This document shows positions 23,701 to 35,959 of a DNA stretch of 64,000 nucleotides, in pieces; positions within the stretch are counted from its first letter, which is position 1; every line of letters begins with the position of its first letter. The notes beneath the pieces were generated by a model. That model was not told where the DNA came from and made no database searches. It saw nothing but the letters and a program-made list of their open reading frames with translations. Location: assembly GCA_963576475.1 (NCBI GenBank), contig OY754982.1:10318546-10382545 (forward strand). The letters run 5' to 3'. The stretch comes from Molanna angustata (Eukaryota > Arthropoda > Insecta > Trichoptera > Molannidae). A program made the translations under genes and the position numbers.

Positions 23701-26700
23701 TACTCTGAATCCTTTGGCTTTATTTTAATTAAATTTCGATAACTAACAATAAAGTTACTTTAAATCTTCTTACGTGTGTTCTCTAGATAAGCGTAGGTCT
23801 TTATTCTTGCTTTCACTTTCAGAACAAATTTCATACACTTTAGGAAACAATTATTATTATTATCATCATTATATTAGTCTCTTTGTTAACTCCTTAATTT
23901 GAAGTAAGCAAAGTGAAATGTATTATTTGAATTAAATTATAATTTAAATTGTTTGCTTTGCGTCGCGTCGTCGGTAACGGTGGGAGCTAGAAATACATTA
24001 TAGTGTTTTTCATCGAAAATACATACCTACTCTCCCGAGATTGACTTAGATTAATTCTGTTGTTGGGTTTGCTAGGTTCTTGAAAATCAAATCCAACTTT
24101 GTTTAGTACCTACACAATATTACGTGGTCTTTTTTGTATTGGAAATGTATTAACAATAGAAAAAAGGATGTTCGGCGTTGCTGAAGAGTCGGTGGAGAAA
24201 AAAAGTTAACATTTTCCTTTTTTAACAATATGTCTTGTTGGCTGCTCCAATTTTTTTTCATACCAAGGGCGGCGTTCAGAATTTCGAATTCGTCTACTGC
24301 GGACAAGGACACAATCATACTGGAGATGAAGTATTTTCAAATTGAATACTTCAATTCACGTTTATCTTGATTAATCCTCCGTATTTCGTACGTTTCTTTT
24401 TCATCCAGATATATATTTTTCGCATCGAATTTTCAGTCTAGTTTGTTCATTGAGAAAATTTGTTTTTATTTTTTCTCGGAGTTATTTGGATATTTAACCA
24501 AATATGGAATACAAATTTTGACGGACCATTATTCGTTTTGGATTAATTTTGCGACATTTCATTTTGCAGTTTTGAAAAAAATATATATTTGTGTACTTAT
24601 GTAGTTATCACGAATATTTTATATTGCCCTACATCTAAGTTATCAATATCATATAACACACTTGATTAAATTCAAAATATCACCTCCTCCTATTATCGCC
24701 TCCTTACTTAGACTTAATGAATTTCAAGTAAAATTATCAGGCAGAGTAACATCCAATTGTGATTTCATTTTCTTCTTCCCATTTGAAAAAAATCTTTTTT
24801 TCCCAACTTTTTGAATTCTAATTTGAGTATGAATTACTATCATTTTTTTGTATTCCACAAACCTACTTTATAATTTGTTGTTCATTTCAATGTAATTAAC
24901 TAATGCACGGTTTTATAACAAACTTGACTCTGGCCAATCTACCTTCGTTTGATTCTTCAAGAACCATTTAGGTAATAGATAAATAATGTAGGTAGGTACT
25001 TATGGATCGTATGTCTTATAACCGAATTGGATCTATTTTTTCAATTGCTGTTATTTAGTCATTATATAAACTATATGCATAAATTCAATGCAATGTTTTG
25101 AAATATCCAATGAAGTGCAATCCAACGTATAAAGTTTTATGGATTTTGGTTTTTGGAAACATCTCAAGAAAACATTCAAGGAAAAAAAGGTAATGTAGTA
25201 TTTATCATGTGCTCTATGCCGATCGACAATTACCTATAATTAGTAGTCAAATGTTTTTTGTTTACCAATCCATCGTCTGTTTTCTATTTCCAAAACTTCT
25301 GTTAAAACTGTTTGGCTTTGGATATTGATCCGTGTCAATAGTTAAGAATTTTTTTTATTTTCCAAGTTTCGTGTTACCTTTGAGTCGATCGTTCTTGAAC
25401 GTTCTAGAGATCCCACCTCAAGAGTTATTATTATTATGGGTGATTCCTCTCTGTATTTGTATTATTATTATCATGAGAAACGTTCCAAGTGGCCCGTTAT
25501 ATTTTGCCAATGTTATAAGGCGAGGCAAACTTTGATTGTTTGTCGACTCGGTATCACTTGTTTGACGGAATGTTTGAACAAAGTTAAGTTTAGCGAACTA
25601 TGTACTATGTAGGTACCACACCAATCTCCTCTCTCTCTTTCTCCCAGATTCTGTCGCTCTCAGTGGTCTCTCTGTATAGTTTGGGGTTACTTGGGGAAAG
25701 TTACAAGGGCTATTGCCTGGATTGAATTTTATAATTCAACTCAAACACAGAACATCACCCGGAGACCCTTGACAGGTGGGGTATTAAGGAACTGAAAGGA
25801 TCTAATGTTTGTTTGGTTAATCTCACAACAACAATAACAATATCACTGTTCTGATTATCTAGTTTGCTTTCAGACCAAGTTCCACTCCTTAATATATATC
25901 TTATTTTTCGGTTTCTTTATTGATGGGGGTTGTGTCCATTTTGATTGGCCATTATTTTTGCCCGACAAAATTTCTCCATACGCTTCTGTCCACTGCCTTT
26001 CATAGGGCATCAGCTACCTAGAGAGCTGTCAATCTAATTATTTGGCCACTCCAAAGAGACGATTAATTCTTATATACAACTTGCACTAAATATATGAGGA
26101 GTAATGCCAGATTTCTATTGTAAGGCAGTATTTTTAAAAGGCGCCTCTTATCCTTCGAAATCGATAATTTTATATATGTCTGAGGTTTTAAACAATAAAA
26201 CTACACTTCACAAAATAAACTTTTCTTTACCACCTACTAGTGAAAGTTTGAGCTAAATAAAAAAAGACAAAAAAAAACACAAGTCTTGTCACCTTTCGTA
26301 GGCTGGTTGCTAAAAATGTACATATTTTAAAACTATCTCCATAGTTTTATATGATGTTTATATAATTTTATATCATACTCTTAAAGTATTTGTTTTAAAA
26401 AAGATCTATAAATTTTTATATAGTTCAAGTGCGCCATTGGATCTGGACCCGTAGTTGGGGTTATAGCAACAAGAGTATATTTTCAAATTGTGCTTATTAT
26501 TCATTTTATACTTTTTTAATGGATTATTTCAAATTGTATGTCCTCTTTTGTATTTCTTATTTCATTTTCGACATACCCAATACACTTCCTTGAGAAATGA
26601 TTGATTGTCCGATTAAATGAATTCTACAGTAAATTGTCAACCTCTTAGCAAATATTTTTTCATTTACATCCACCTACAAAACCGGTGTTCGTTATTTATT

Positions 26701-27285
26701 TTATTGTGATTTTATTCCGTTTAAATATTTGACTTCACTGTTTGATGTTTGCTTTTGTCAAAACGTACGGTATACATTTAATAATATGTGGGTAAACATC
26801 TGGGAATTAAAAGATATGACTAATAACTTGTCCTTTCACACTGGGGATACACACACTGCTGTACAAATAACATGTCAAAATATATATATTTGAATGGAAA
26901 AATTTACATATTTATTAAACTATACGTTGTGTTGTAAAGGGTGGATATATCCAGTTGTGTTTTTAAAAGAGAAACATATTTTAAACTTGTTAATTTTGTC
27001 GACGGATAATTAGTGTTTTCATTTATACCTAATATTTTAAACTGTTTTCATTTGTACCGATTGTATCTTTGTATTTGTTCGATAAAAAGCCCAACTTTTA
27101 TGCTTTTATAGTATCAGCTATGTATTGATTTTACAAAATTTTATAGAACCGGCTATTTATTCTAGTGAAAATTATTCCTTTACCTGGATATTAAAGAAAT
27201 TGATTGAAAAAGAAGCTGCAAATAACTAATCGATTTTATAAAATATTATCAAATATCGTATTTTTAACTTTGTGGTACATTTTAA
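20770..27285. other. Long stretch with no gene or repeat recognised
   Basis: About 6.5 kb of AT-rich sequence. The few open frames (for example 24103-24318 minus and 25332-25535 plus) have no motif I recognise. A mildly GC-richer part at 22670-22930 and another at 25600-25790 have no open frame worth calling. Short ATT/TCA microsatellite steps occur around 23850. This is the least repeat-rich part of the window and could be old intergenic or intronic sequence. Confidence 0.4.
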
Positions 27286-27290
27286 CAAAA

Positions 27291-27704
27291 ATTAACTAAA
27301 TTTTTAACTTTGTTTACACCACGTGAGAATTGAATTAGCGACCGGTTTCGGAATTAACCGTTCCCTCCTCAGGCAGAATTTCAACTAAACGCAGAATGTG
27401 ACTGTGTGCTTAAAAGAAAACTATGTATTTGGATATTGGTGGGAGGTCATTAGGAGCGGGTCTTGTGTAGAATGGCTTTGATTGGTATGATTGATGGAAA
27501 GGGGAAACATGTTTAAAAGCCATTCTACACAAGACCCGCCCCTCATGACCTCCCACCAATATCCAAATACATAGTTTTCTTTTAAGCACACAGTCACATT
27601 CTGCGTTTAGTTGAAATTCTGCCTGAGGAGGGAACGGTTAGTTCCGAAACCGGTCGCTAATTCAATTCTCACGTGGTGTAAACAAAGTTAAAAATTTAGT
27701 TAAT
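27291..27704. mobile_element. Foldback element, 189-bp arms with 36-bp loop, hammerhead-like motif in each arm
   Basis: The left arm (27291-27479) and right arm (27516-27704) are reverse complements with about three mismatches in 189 bp and no indels, so the structure is young or kept alike. Each arm contains the core CTGAGGA, a GGAAC stem, GAAACCGGTC. A related single unit lacking that core lies at 48885-49015. Penelope-like elements are known to have pseudo-LTRs that can be inverted and to carry hammerhead ribozymes, so an inverted pair of pseudo-LTR-like units is a reasonable reading. No Penelope protein is present, and a plain foldback MITE remains possible. Confidence 0.85.
27609..27667 (+). 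ncRNA. Hammerhead-like ribozyme motif (right arm)
   Basis: Candidate stem I: AGTTGAA (27609-27615) with TTCAATT (27661-27667), an internal loop, then GC with GC. Core CTGAGGA (27623-27629) fits the hammerhead consensus CUGANGA. Stem II is GGAAC/GTTCC around GGTTA. Core GAAAC (27646-27650) is followed by CGGTC, with the predicted cut after C27655. Two points weaken it: one extra base (G27630) sits between the core and stem II, and stem III would be only about two pairs without a proper loop. The minus-strand equivalent in the left arm spans 27328-27386 and has one mismatch in stem II. Confidence 0.42.
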
Positions 27705-27964
27705 TGATTTTATATAAACCTATGTAAAAATAATGTAGTGGGAGACAAAATTGTGTAAAAATATGTTTTGTATTTCTAAATAAGTAATTAATGGTACGAA
27801 AAAATTAACATTCTTGCAATATATTTTTTTATCTTTTTGCAAGATGCTTACTGGTGATCGAGTAGAGGTCAACAATTTTCAAATTTTAAGTTTAAAAAGT
27901 CGTAGATCTCTAATTTATGAAAAAAATCACCATAAGTTACTGTGCACCGTATGATACACCGTAT

Positions 27965-28140
27965 GGTTTTGTTCATCATCGTGATCATCATTGGCGCTAC
28001 AGCCCTGTGTGGGCCCTGGCCTCCTCCAGAATCCTTCTCCAGCCGTCCCTGTCCTCCACCGCTCTCCTCCAGTTTGCTATTCCCATCGCTCTTATGTCGT
28101 CTTCTGTATCGTCCAGCCATCTTAGCTTCATGTACCATTT
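27965..28140 (-). mobile_element. LINE C-terminal relic (antisense)
   Basis: The minus strand reads MKLRWLDDTEDDIRAMGIAN, then WRRAVEDRDGWRRILEEARA and HTGL with a stop, followed by ATGATGATCACGATGATG. This is the very end of an insect LINE polymerase (RWxDDVxxDLRxxGxxxWRxxAxDRxxWRxILEEAKxHxGL) plus its short-repeat tail. It is uninterrupted over the recognised part and noticeably GC-rich against its surroundings, so the copy is fairly young but strongly 5'-truncated. Confidence 0.9.
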
Positions 28141-28520
28141 AAACTGTCTAGTAGATTATGTACTTTTCTTAAACATGTTCTGTTTTTGATTTTATCTTTA
28201 TTTGTTGTATAGTATAAATTATTACAACTGCGTTGTAATATAACAATCTATGGTTTGACTTTTTTTTTATTAAGACAAATGTATTTGTTATACATATTAT
28301 AATATAGATTTTCTATGCCAAATCTCCAAATCCTCAGTAGGCTCAGATTGTTTAATAAGGAGCGCGAAGTATCACTTCACGTATTTTATACTTAGATAAC
28401 AAGAGATAACTATTCATTGATTCATTCATATCATCACGGAATATCCTACAATGTGGGATGCCCAGCGTTAGGTGTGCGGATGTATTATTTAATTATAGTA
28501 ATTTATTAATATCAAATATA

Positions 28521-28571
28521 GAATTAATCTGATGAGGAAATAGCCAGTTTCGAAACCGGAATCTTAAGTTC
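28521..28571 (+). ncRNA. Second hammerhead-like motif (partly decayed)
   Basis: Core CTGATGA (28529-28535), one extra G, stem II GAAA/TTTC around TAGCCAG, core GAAAC (28552-28556), then CGGAATC. A stem I can form between GAATTAA (28521-28527) and TTAAGTTC (28564-28571) with one bulge. The expected GTC before the cut site is changed, so it is probably inactive. The layout, including the extra base after the first core, matches the motif at 27609. The following A-rich part (28572-28610) looks like a retroelement tail. Confidence 0.35.
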
Positions 28572-28704
28572 CAATAAAAATGGGGAAAACAAAATTGTAA
28601 AATAAAATAATTAATAATATAAATATTTGCACTAGTGACGTATATTCATGTTTAGTCAAAATTCAAACGAATTTTTATACGACCGGAATTTCGAAGATTT
28701 CAAA

Positions 28705-29085
28705 ATATGTAGATACATACCATCACGCCATGTCCCTTACGGGGTAAGCAGAGAGTACCGAGCGCCATACTTCTCTATTTTTTCACACATTTCTGGCTTC
28801 CTATACATCCATGCATCGTCTCATACATGCTCGTCGATTGTTCAAACTTTTAATGTTTCCTTCTTTCAAAATATTATTCACATGGTCGTGCCATCCCTTT
28901 CTGGGGCGACCCCTGCTATTCACACCATCTCTTACACCCATGTTTATTTTTTTGGTCAGTCGTTCATTGTTCATTCTTTCAATATGTCCAAACCATCGTT
29001 CATTCTTTCAATATGTTCAAAGTATGTGACTTTCAAAAATATTTGTCCTTGTTCAGCATTGTTTAAAACTCTACACTTTCGATGA
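28705..29085 (-). mobile_element. LINE family C relic (antisense)
   Basis: The minus strand gives ERMNNERLTKKINMGVRDGV, NSRGRPRKGWHDHVNNILKE, GNIKSLNNRRACMRRCMDV, a stop, EARNV, a stop, and REVWRSVLSAYPVRDMA. It is the same protein end as at 20326 but extends about 60 residues further upstream. Two in-frame stops make it dead. A 26-bp duplication repeats CATATTGAAAGAATGAAC within the upstream part (plus-strand 28977-29030). Confidence 0.92.
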
Positions 29086-29089
29086 GGAT

Positions 29090-30255
29090 TTAATCAATAT
29101 AACAATATTTACAATAGGGATAATCCGAAAGTAATCTACGAAGCTTTGCCCGACATCAAAGGCATCGTGGATAAAGATAGAATTCATTTCAAAAATATAA
29201 CCTATGTATGTTGTTTATCTTGTGGGTCCGTAGAAAGATGGTGTTTTTGTTCGCAGATGGAAAATTCCTGATGAAATTTCTCTCTGATCCGAACTGGATT
29301 TCGCTTTTGGTAGAATAAGGTTAATTTCGATTTCCTCACATTTTTTCTGTGTATGCATCTCTGTATTTTGGCATGATCGAGGAATGTTGCTAAATGCTCA
29401 GAACATGAAAGAACTTAGGGCTGTAATGTTTGTTTGTAATATTAGTTTCAAGATTATCATACATTTTCATTTGCATCGGTTCACGACACCTAAATCAATC
29501 TCGTTACCTTTATTCTTCAGAAATGACATAATATTTATGTTACAATAACCGTTTTCGTATTTTATTATAATGAATTTTTTAAGATATCTACTTATTTTTG
29601 TCAATCCTCCTCCAACAAGTATTTTCATTGATAACTAAGTTTCATATTAGTATTTTTTGTAACTAATTTATAATGAATTAACTTAAAACATGCCCATATT
29701 TTGAATAAAAAATATTACTCATTAAGTTATACATTTTGATTTGTTTATCTACGAAGGTGTTGTTCATATTAATACTTAGATATATTTTGTAAATAATACT
29801 CGTATCTTACTAACATGGCAACGATGATCATTGCAAAGTAAAAAAAGCATATAGTTATCGGAAAACCACTTGAACCCTCATGTGGCTGGGCAGATCGCAA
29901 ATTTGAATCTTTTTGCTTGATTGGTATATTTGCAACTCCCCACCTTCCCCTCCACGTCGAAAGTTTTGGAGAATCTATACAAATAATAGTAATAAGGAAG
30001 AAAGAAAAGATCGTTGAAAGTATTAGTCATTAATTGAAAACACTATGGCTAAAAAATGAAAATAAATATTTCTGTTTTCATTTAATGATTCGGCGGATAT
30101 TTTGTGGTAGTTAATCTGATCTCCTATTGTAAACTATTACGTACCTATACTTATTGTAGCTATGTTAAATGTTGTGGATCTTTTGGGAATGGCTCATGAT
30201 TCTTCATGTTTCGAAAACACAATTCTCATTTTTTACCCCTATCGAATACCACGGT
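29090..30255. other. No gene recognised
   Basis: AT-rich sequence with only short open frames and no repeat that I could match elsewhere in the window. Confidence 0.35.
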
Positions 30256-30369
30256 GAGTCTTGGTGGGTGACGCAACTTCGTATGTAATAAAAAAAAATA
30301 ATAAAAAAATATGTATATATATGTATATACCTATATATTATATAGATTTTACTGTATCCTATTCGAATA

Positions 30370-30490
30370 TAATTCCCACGTACAGGCTTAGCCTTAGTGG
30401 GATCCTTGCATATATTTTAAAATATTTAAGTTATATTTATATGCTATATACCTAACTATGTAAGGATTTGAAATAAAATAAATAAATAAA
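30370..30490 (+). mobile_element. LINE 3' end with conserved hairpin and AAATA tail
   Basis: TCCCAC (30374-30379) pairs with GTGGGA (30397-30402) around a conserved inner palindrome AGGCTTAGCCT (30384-30394). The same design with different stem bases occurs in the 3' UTR of the LINE at 55800-57310. About 65 bp later the sequence ends in GAAATAAAATAAATAAATAA, a typical LINE 3' tail. The coding part is missing or unrecognisable, so this is a 3'-end-only copy of a related LINE. Confidence 0.72.
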
Positions 30491-30499
30491 AAATAGTAC

Positions 30500-30575
30500 T
30501 AACCATATTTGAATCATAAATTCGCTATAAACCACTTGTTTAGTTTATAGCGAATTTATGATTCAAATATGGTTA
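30500..30575. repeat. Perfect 33-bp hairpin
   Basis: The left arm (30500-30532, starting TAACCATATTTGAATC) and right arm (30543-30575) are exact complements with a 10-nt loop. The hairpin directly follows the LINE tail at 30490. It may be a very short MITE, a microRNA-like hairpin or a fold created by DNA repair; the sequence alone does not decide. Confidence 0.9.
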
Positions 30576-30579
30576 ATTT

Positions 30580-33500
30580 CTGTTTTCGTCCAAATTTTAT
30601 TAAAGTATAAATATTTATAAAAAATATGATGTGAATTTTACCTTCCTTAAAAAAATATTCAGGCAGCTCAATCGCTGCCACATAAAAAATAATGAGATAT
30701 TTATCGACGGTCCAATAGTCTGTTTTCCTGGTGTTGCTGCCTCGCGATAATTTCGCAGCGAGGTTCGTTGCTGCAAACGTTCTCTCAGACTGTAGGAGAT
30801 GACGAAACACGCGTTTGTGAAGGATACAACAACTGGGGTGTTTTCGTCCCTATCCCAAATTGGCCTTTCCCTTGGGCTGAAGTGAGGGAGGGCATGACTG
30901 CCGGGGATTAGAGAAGGGAAGAAGACGCAACTGCCGACTTAAAGAAACACGAATCAGACGAAGCTGCGTACAGACGCTGGGTGCGAACAATACCAACGAC
31001 GGAAGACGAACATCTAGGTCTGTTCAAAAGTTTTGCGCGAGCATTGTGTTCAAATGTGTAATTTTTAGTGTTCCAGTTAGTTTTAAAATTGTACATAATT
31101 ATTATTTTACACATTTAAGTGTACAAAAGTGCATAAAACAATGGTTATTTGTGTACAGAAGAAACTAAGATGTACAAAATTATATAAGATAATGTTACTA
31201 AATATGTTATCACATTATAGGTACATAAGATGAATATAGAAAAGATAAGAGAAAACGAAGAAGAATAGCAGAAGATTTCAAAAGCGTATATTTTCAATAC
31301 AAATATGCTAGATATTAGTTAATATTTAGGAAATAACTTTATTAATTGAATTTCTTAGTGAATATTACGCGGTTGAATTATGTTCAGCTTTAACTAAATA
31401 GAATAAGATCCTAAGATTATACTTATTACTTTGTGTTTGGGTGGTTGCAGATTTCGGTGTATACTTGCCTTGTCTTAACACTCTGGCAAATAATTTACCA
31501 AGCCAAAAAATACAAAGAGGATATAAGGTAAACACAGCAACCGTCCGAGCTAAAGAGAATCAGCTCACATTTTCAAAAGATAAATAAGTTTCAACAACGG
31601 CAGAAAATGGTGCCTCAAGTTATTCTTCAATTATTTCAACTTGAGTTGTTTCAAACAAAGGCCCCTTTTAATTTGTATTGTCTGCTTTTAAATATTCTAT
31701 AATTACACTCGAAGAAATCTGGAAAGTATCGTGAATTCTTTATCTAAGAATGATATGCTTTTCTGGGGGTGAGTTTGGTTTACAACGGAAAGTACAAAGG
31801 ATGCCCAGCGTTTGATGAAGGAACTTTTTTTTATATCGTTTGTTTGATGTGGCGTTCAGATGAGAAAAGACATAATTCATTAAAGGGAAATAAAAAATTA
31901 AGAAACAAGACGCAGACAAACTTTTTTCATTTTAAACGATTATTTATGTTGGGGCCTGTTTATTTCCCCTGGGCTAAGTTACGGACCCTTTATCAAATAT
32001 TTGGAAATCATTAAAACGTTTCGACTCAATCAAATGACAATATATGTACTTTTCCCCAGACACATTTTTCGTTGTTAGATTTCTTGATTACAGGTGCTCT
32101 ATATGTTATTGTTTGTTAGGTTTCCGTTATATATCCACACAAAAGAAATTTACGAGAGCAAATAATATGAACTGTCGTGTGGACATTCAATTACTTTGTT
32201 TCATTTCAAACCAACTCTTATATTGTAGAGAAAAGTTTAAGTTTAACAAAATAAGTAATATCTTTTGTTAATTTTTATGTTTCTACAAGAAGCTATCCCA
32301 AACCTAGTTTTTTTCCCTCAAATCTTTGTTTTTTCTTTGCATAACGTTTAATTGCATCTTGTGAAAATGATACATTCATTATGGAATGCAAATGAAGCGA
32401 AAATCGCGTGAGACATAGTATTTAAATCTTACTCAGTTGGGAACCGAATCCACTCTCTTGATAAATAATTTCAAATGGAATAAATGTTTTATGTTGATTC
32501 TCAGATATTTCAATTTACCATCTTATGAATAACGAATCTTGTTTGTATCTGCTGTGAATAGCCTAAGTATTCCATAATCACTCGAATTGGGTCAGTCGGT
32601 ATTCATAATGACATCTTCATCGCTTTTAGAAGCGTAGCGTTCAGAACTGGTATCCGACAATCATTTGAATCTTAATAAATAGCCAGACACCTTTCTGTTT
32701 GGAGCCGCTCTCGGCATTCAGAGTAGATACATCTTCAGAGGGCATTCCGTTTGTAGGGAATAAGTAATTTATCCTCTCCGTGATCTTTTGACACGGACCC
32801 GTCGAGGCAACGTTTGTCCGTTTGATTACTTTATACGTGAACGATTATGGTGATGTGCCGTGGCGGTCGTTCTGCGAACTGGCTTTGATTAATTGATATA
32901 GAAGCTTTATTGACGTTGAACCAAACTTAGAAATAATAGGCGACCTTTCATTGCAGAGTTCTGTCTACCTCTGTCTGCCGCTCCGACCCAAAGACGCGCG
33001 GGCTTGTTGATTCTATAAACAATAAGGTCTCGAGTTTCCTAAACAAATATACACAACACATACAGGTATTTATATCACAGAACACGTCATACGGTGGCTA
33101 GGAATATAATTATAATATATAATTGATGGGGAGGGACCTATTATTACGTTTGTTGTACAAGTCAATGTCTCTAGCAATTTGGTTTAAAGGTTGTCTCTTA
33201 TTTCGTATTGGATCAAATTTCTTAATGTTGAGCTAGTCAAAGTCAACGTTTCTAATTATAATTTATTGTGTTCGATCGATTCAGCGTTTCCAATTTTGGA
33301 AAAGGATTATTTTAATATTGTAAATATGTTATTTCTGATTTTTGAGTTGAATATTTCAAATACAAATATGTCAGACAAATTTACAGTTTCTGATAATTCT
33401 ATATAAGTGTGACGAGTTTTAACACAAATTCAAGAAAAAAATGGTTACATTGCTTTGAATTCGATTGTTAATCAGAATAACCCCTTGCTGATTTAATAAC

Positions 33501-34370
33501 GTGGTTCAAAACCGACACAATTTCGTACAATACCCATTTGAGCTTTTTGGGCAGATTTTTTATAAAAATCTCGATATTTTATAGTTTGTTTGATGGTAAT
33601 TTGTGTTTGTCCATATTCTGTTAAAAAATAACTGATTTTTGGTTGACCATCGCCAACTCCCAACATTTTTGAAGTAACCCAAATTTTTTTGCTTGTATTT
33701 CGATATTTTACTACTCGGTCGACTTTTTTTCTTCGCCGTCCTCGTAATATGGTTCCTCCTTTGCTCGGGTCGCATCGATCTCGACAAAATGATATGTTTG
33801 TGATTCGTAGATTTATGCATTTATTCAGCTATTTTCCATACAAAACCGCCCAACTGCTCCGTTCCTACTAACTCAAGGCACCTAAATTATAATTCAGCGA
33901 TTCCGTATGATTAGTGAATTAATTGAAATTTATTGCCCCGGCCGTCTTCTTGTGCACGACTCCGGGACGTCCGACAAGAAGATATAACAATTTCAACTGG
34001 AAGACTATGTTTAATTTTATTTATATGGGAAGTTATTTTATGGAATAAACCTACATGCCTGTTGTAGTTTATGATAGTCTGCAGCACGTTTTAGGAAATA
34101 TAAATTATTATCGAACGATTTTTTAAGTAAATATTGTACCAACCGAACGATTTTATTTAATAAATTTCGTGTTTTATTTCAATTATATATTGCTTTAGGA
34201 TCATTATATAAGTAATTTATGCATTATGCACAAAATATATTGTTGATCCAAGTCAAACACGTGAATGTTTACTAATAAATCATAAATTGGTTTTATTTGT
34301 ACACTTTAGTTTTATTTATTTTATTTCTTCACACTGTGTTCTTCACTCCTGTAGTGAGGATTAAATAAAT
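30580..34370. other. No gene recognised
   Basis: Two parts, 30640-31040 and about 32560-33010, have higher GC content and complex sequence, unlike the AT-rich surroundings. The first carries a minus-strand frame at 30556-30810 (with RTFAATNLAAKLSRGSNTRK) that I do not recognise; the second has no useful open frame. A small 9-bp stem (TCTTCTTGT/ACAAGAAGA) lies at 33953-33983. No repeat match was found. Confidence 0.35.
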
Positions 34371-34374
34371 ATAA

Positions 34375-34535
34375 CTTATTATTATTATGTCCTTGTTAAA
34401 CAAATACATATACATCTTCCTACATTCCCTTAAATAAGCATTACTGCTTGTGCTGTAGGATTCGAACTCGCGATCACTGGATTACTAGCCCAGCGCGCTA
34501 ATAACCGCTCTGCCATCGACCAATCTTATTATCAT
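34375..34535 (-). mobile_element. tRNA-derived SINE, family S, copy 2
   Basis: On the minus strand the head reads GGTCGATGGCAGAGCGGTTA, then CGCGCTGGGCTAGTAATCCAG-like anticodon arm (AGT in the loop) and B box GAGTTCGAATCC. The body follows with CACAAGCAGTAATGCTTATT, GGGAATGTAGGAAGATGTAT and GTTTAACAAGGACATAATA, ending in ATA/AATA-rich sequence. It aligns with the copy at 11158 along its whole length. The anticodon loop differs between copies, as expected for a SINE and not for a functional tRNA. Confidence 0.88.
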
Positions 34536-34544
34536 TTTATTAGA

Positions 34545-35265
34545 AAGGTTCCTTAGTACCTACTAATCCTACTTTAGTCAGATGAATTAATTACTAACAA
34601 CGATTAGAACCGTAGTGACATTATATAAAAACATATCAAATGATGTGCCCACCTTCCGTCTTATGCTAATTATAATGTAAATTTGATAGATACTTAACAG
34701 ATACTCCATTAATCATCTAGATTTATAAACCTATTCGTTTTTTAATTTTGCTGTGATGTATATTTTCAGATGTCACATAAATTTCTGTCGTACAACCTAC
34801 AGATATAATGTAAAGTTGTCAATTAACAAACATGATGAAATTCTATTCGTAAATCCAATCATAAAAAACCAATGGAAAATAATAATAATAAACGGATAAT
34901 TTCTATAGAGCCATTTTTGTGTTTTCACCTCAAGTGCGCTTAACAATAATACATAGAATAAAAAATATAAACTATATAATAGTCAGTAAAAACTTAAAAC
35001 TAGAGTTTAAAAAAATCATGATCGGTCTAAACTTGGATCTGATTTTTTTTTTCTATATCGGTGCAGTAAAATCTTATCTAAAATTTTATCTAAATGTTTT
35101 GAAATTCTTATCAAGACAGTGACAAATTCAATTCGAATTCAATAGATTTCTGTAGGTAATCATTGAAAAAATAGTTAATGATCCAGTATCAGAATAGGAT
35201 ATAATGTAGGTATTAGTGGATTTTTTCCTGTCTGTAGTCAATGATATTTTTTTGGCAAAGTTGAT
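34545..35265. other. No gene recognised
   Basis: AT-rich sequence. The frame 34919-35122 has no recognisable motif. Confidence 0.35.
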
Positions 35266-35267
35266 AT

Positions 35268-35350
35268 ATCAATAGAGACGAAGTTGGAATAAAAATTTAT
35301 AGGAGAAATCAGATACCTACGGGGCTTACGATCTGTTATGGTAATAGAAG
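35268..35350 (+). repeat. Dispersed repeat family A, partial copy 2
   Basis: It contains CAATAGAGACGAAGTTGGAAT, a diverged GGAGAAATCAGATACCTACG and GGGCTTACGATCTGTTATGG in the family A order. The rest of the family A sequence is missing. Confidence 0.7.
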
Positions 35351-35879
35351 TCGTAATACATTTTATAGATTTTTTTTTGTCTATGATAATAAATACTGTA
35401 GAGCTCTTGTTCAATACTATTATTCGATAACACTGTGTACACTAGTAGCTCTGAACGTGAATTAAAATACATTTTTGATCCTCAAATATTCACAACCTTC
35501 ACTGTACGATCGTTTCGACTTGTGTCAACAGAGTTTAAGACGAGTTGTTTCGAGATCGGCATATTTTTTTTTAATTCGCTATAATTTATTGTTCTCCGTC
35601 CTAAGAACTGGAATGTTCAATCTTTCATACGTATCCACAGTACAAACTTAATATGTGAAATTCCCGTACAGGCTAATGCATCGCTTATTATGACAAACTG
35701 GCTACTGTTAATTAATAATATATATTCCATATAATGTTGTAACATCGTTGTGTTATGTACGTATGTCTGTATCTATATGTACCTACATATTTATTATGTA
35801 CACCGTTCATAAAAAGTTGCCCAGCAAACGGACTTGATTGATTTGAAATTAAAACGGAAAGATTTATTAATATATTTAC

Positions 35880-35935
35880 GTAACAGGTTCTCGGTTCGAA
35901 TCCCAACATGGGAGTGTATCGAGGGAAGTCTTGCG
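35880..35935 (+). repeat. Possible tRNA-like (B-box) fragment
   Basis: GGTTCTCGGTTCGAATCCCA contains a good Pol III B box (GGTTCGAATCC). No A box or tRNA fold can be drawn upstream. It may be a remnant of a SINE different from family S. Confidence 0.35.
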
Positions 35936-35959
35936 ATGGTAGTCAAACACTCGAGTTTT

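Noticed and set aside
23840..23880. CRISPR-like short repeats
   Set aside because: They are simple ATT/ATC microsatellite steps; there is no regular spacer structure anywhere in the window and the DNA is eukaryotic.
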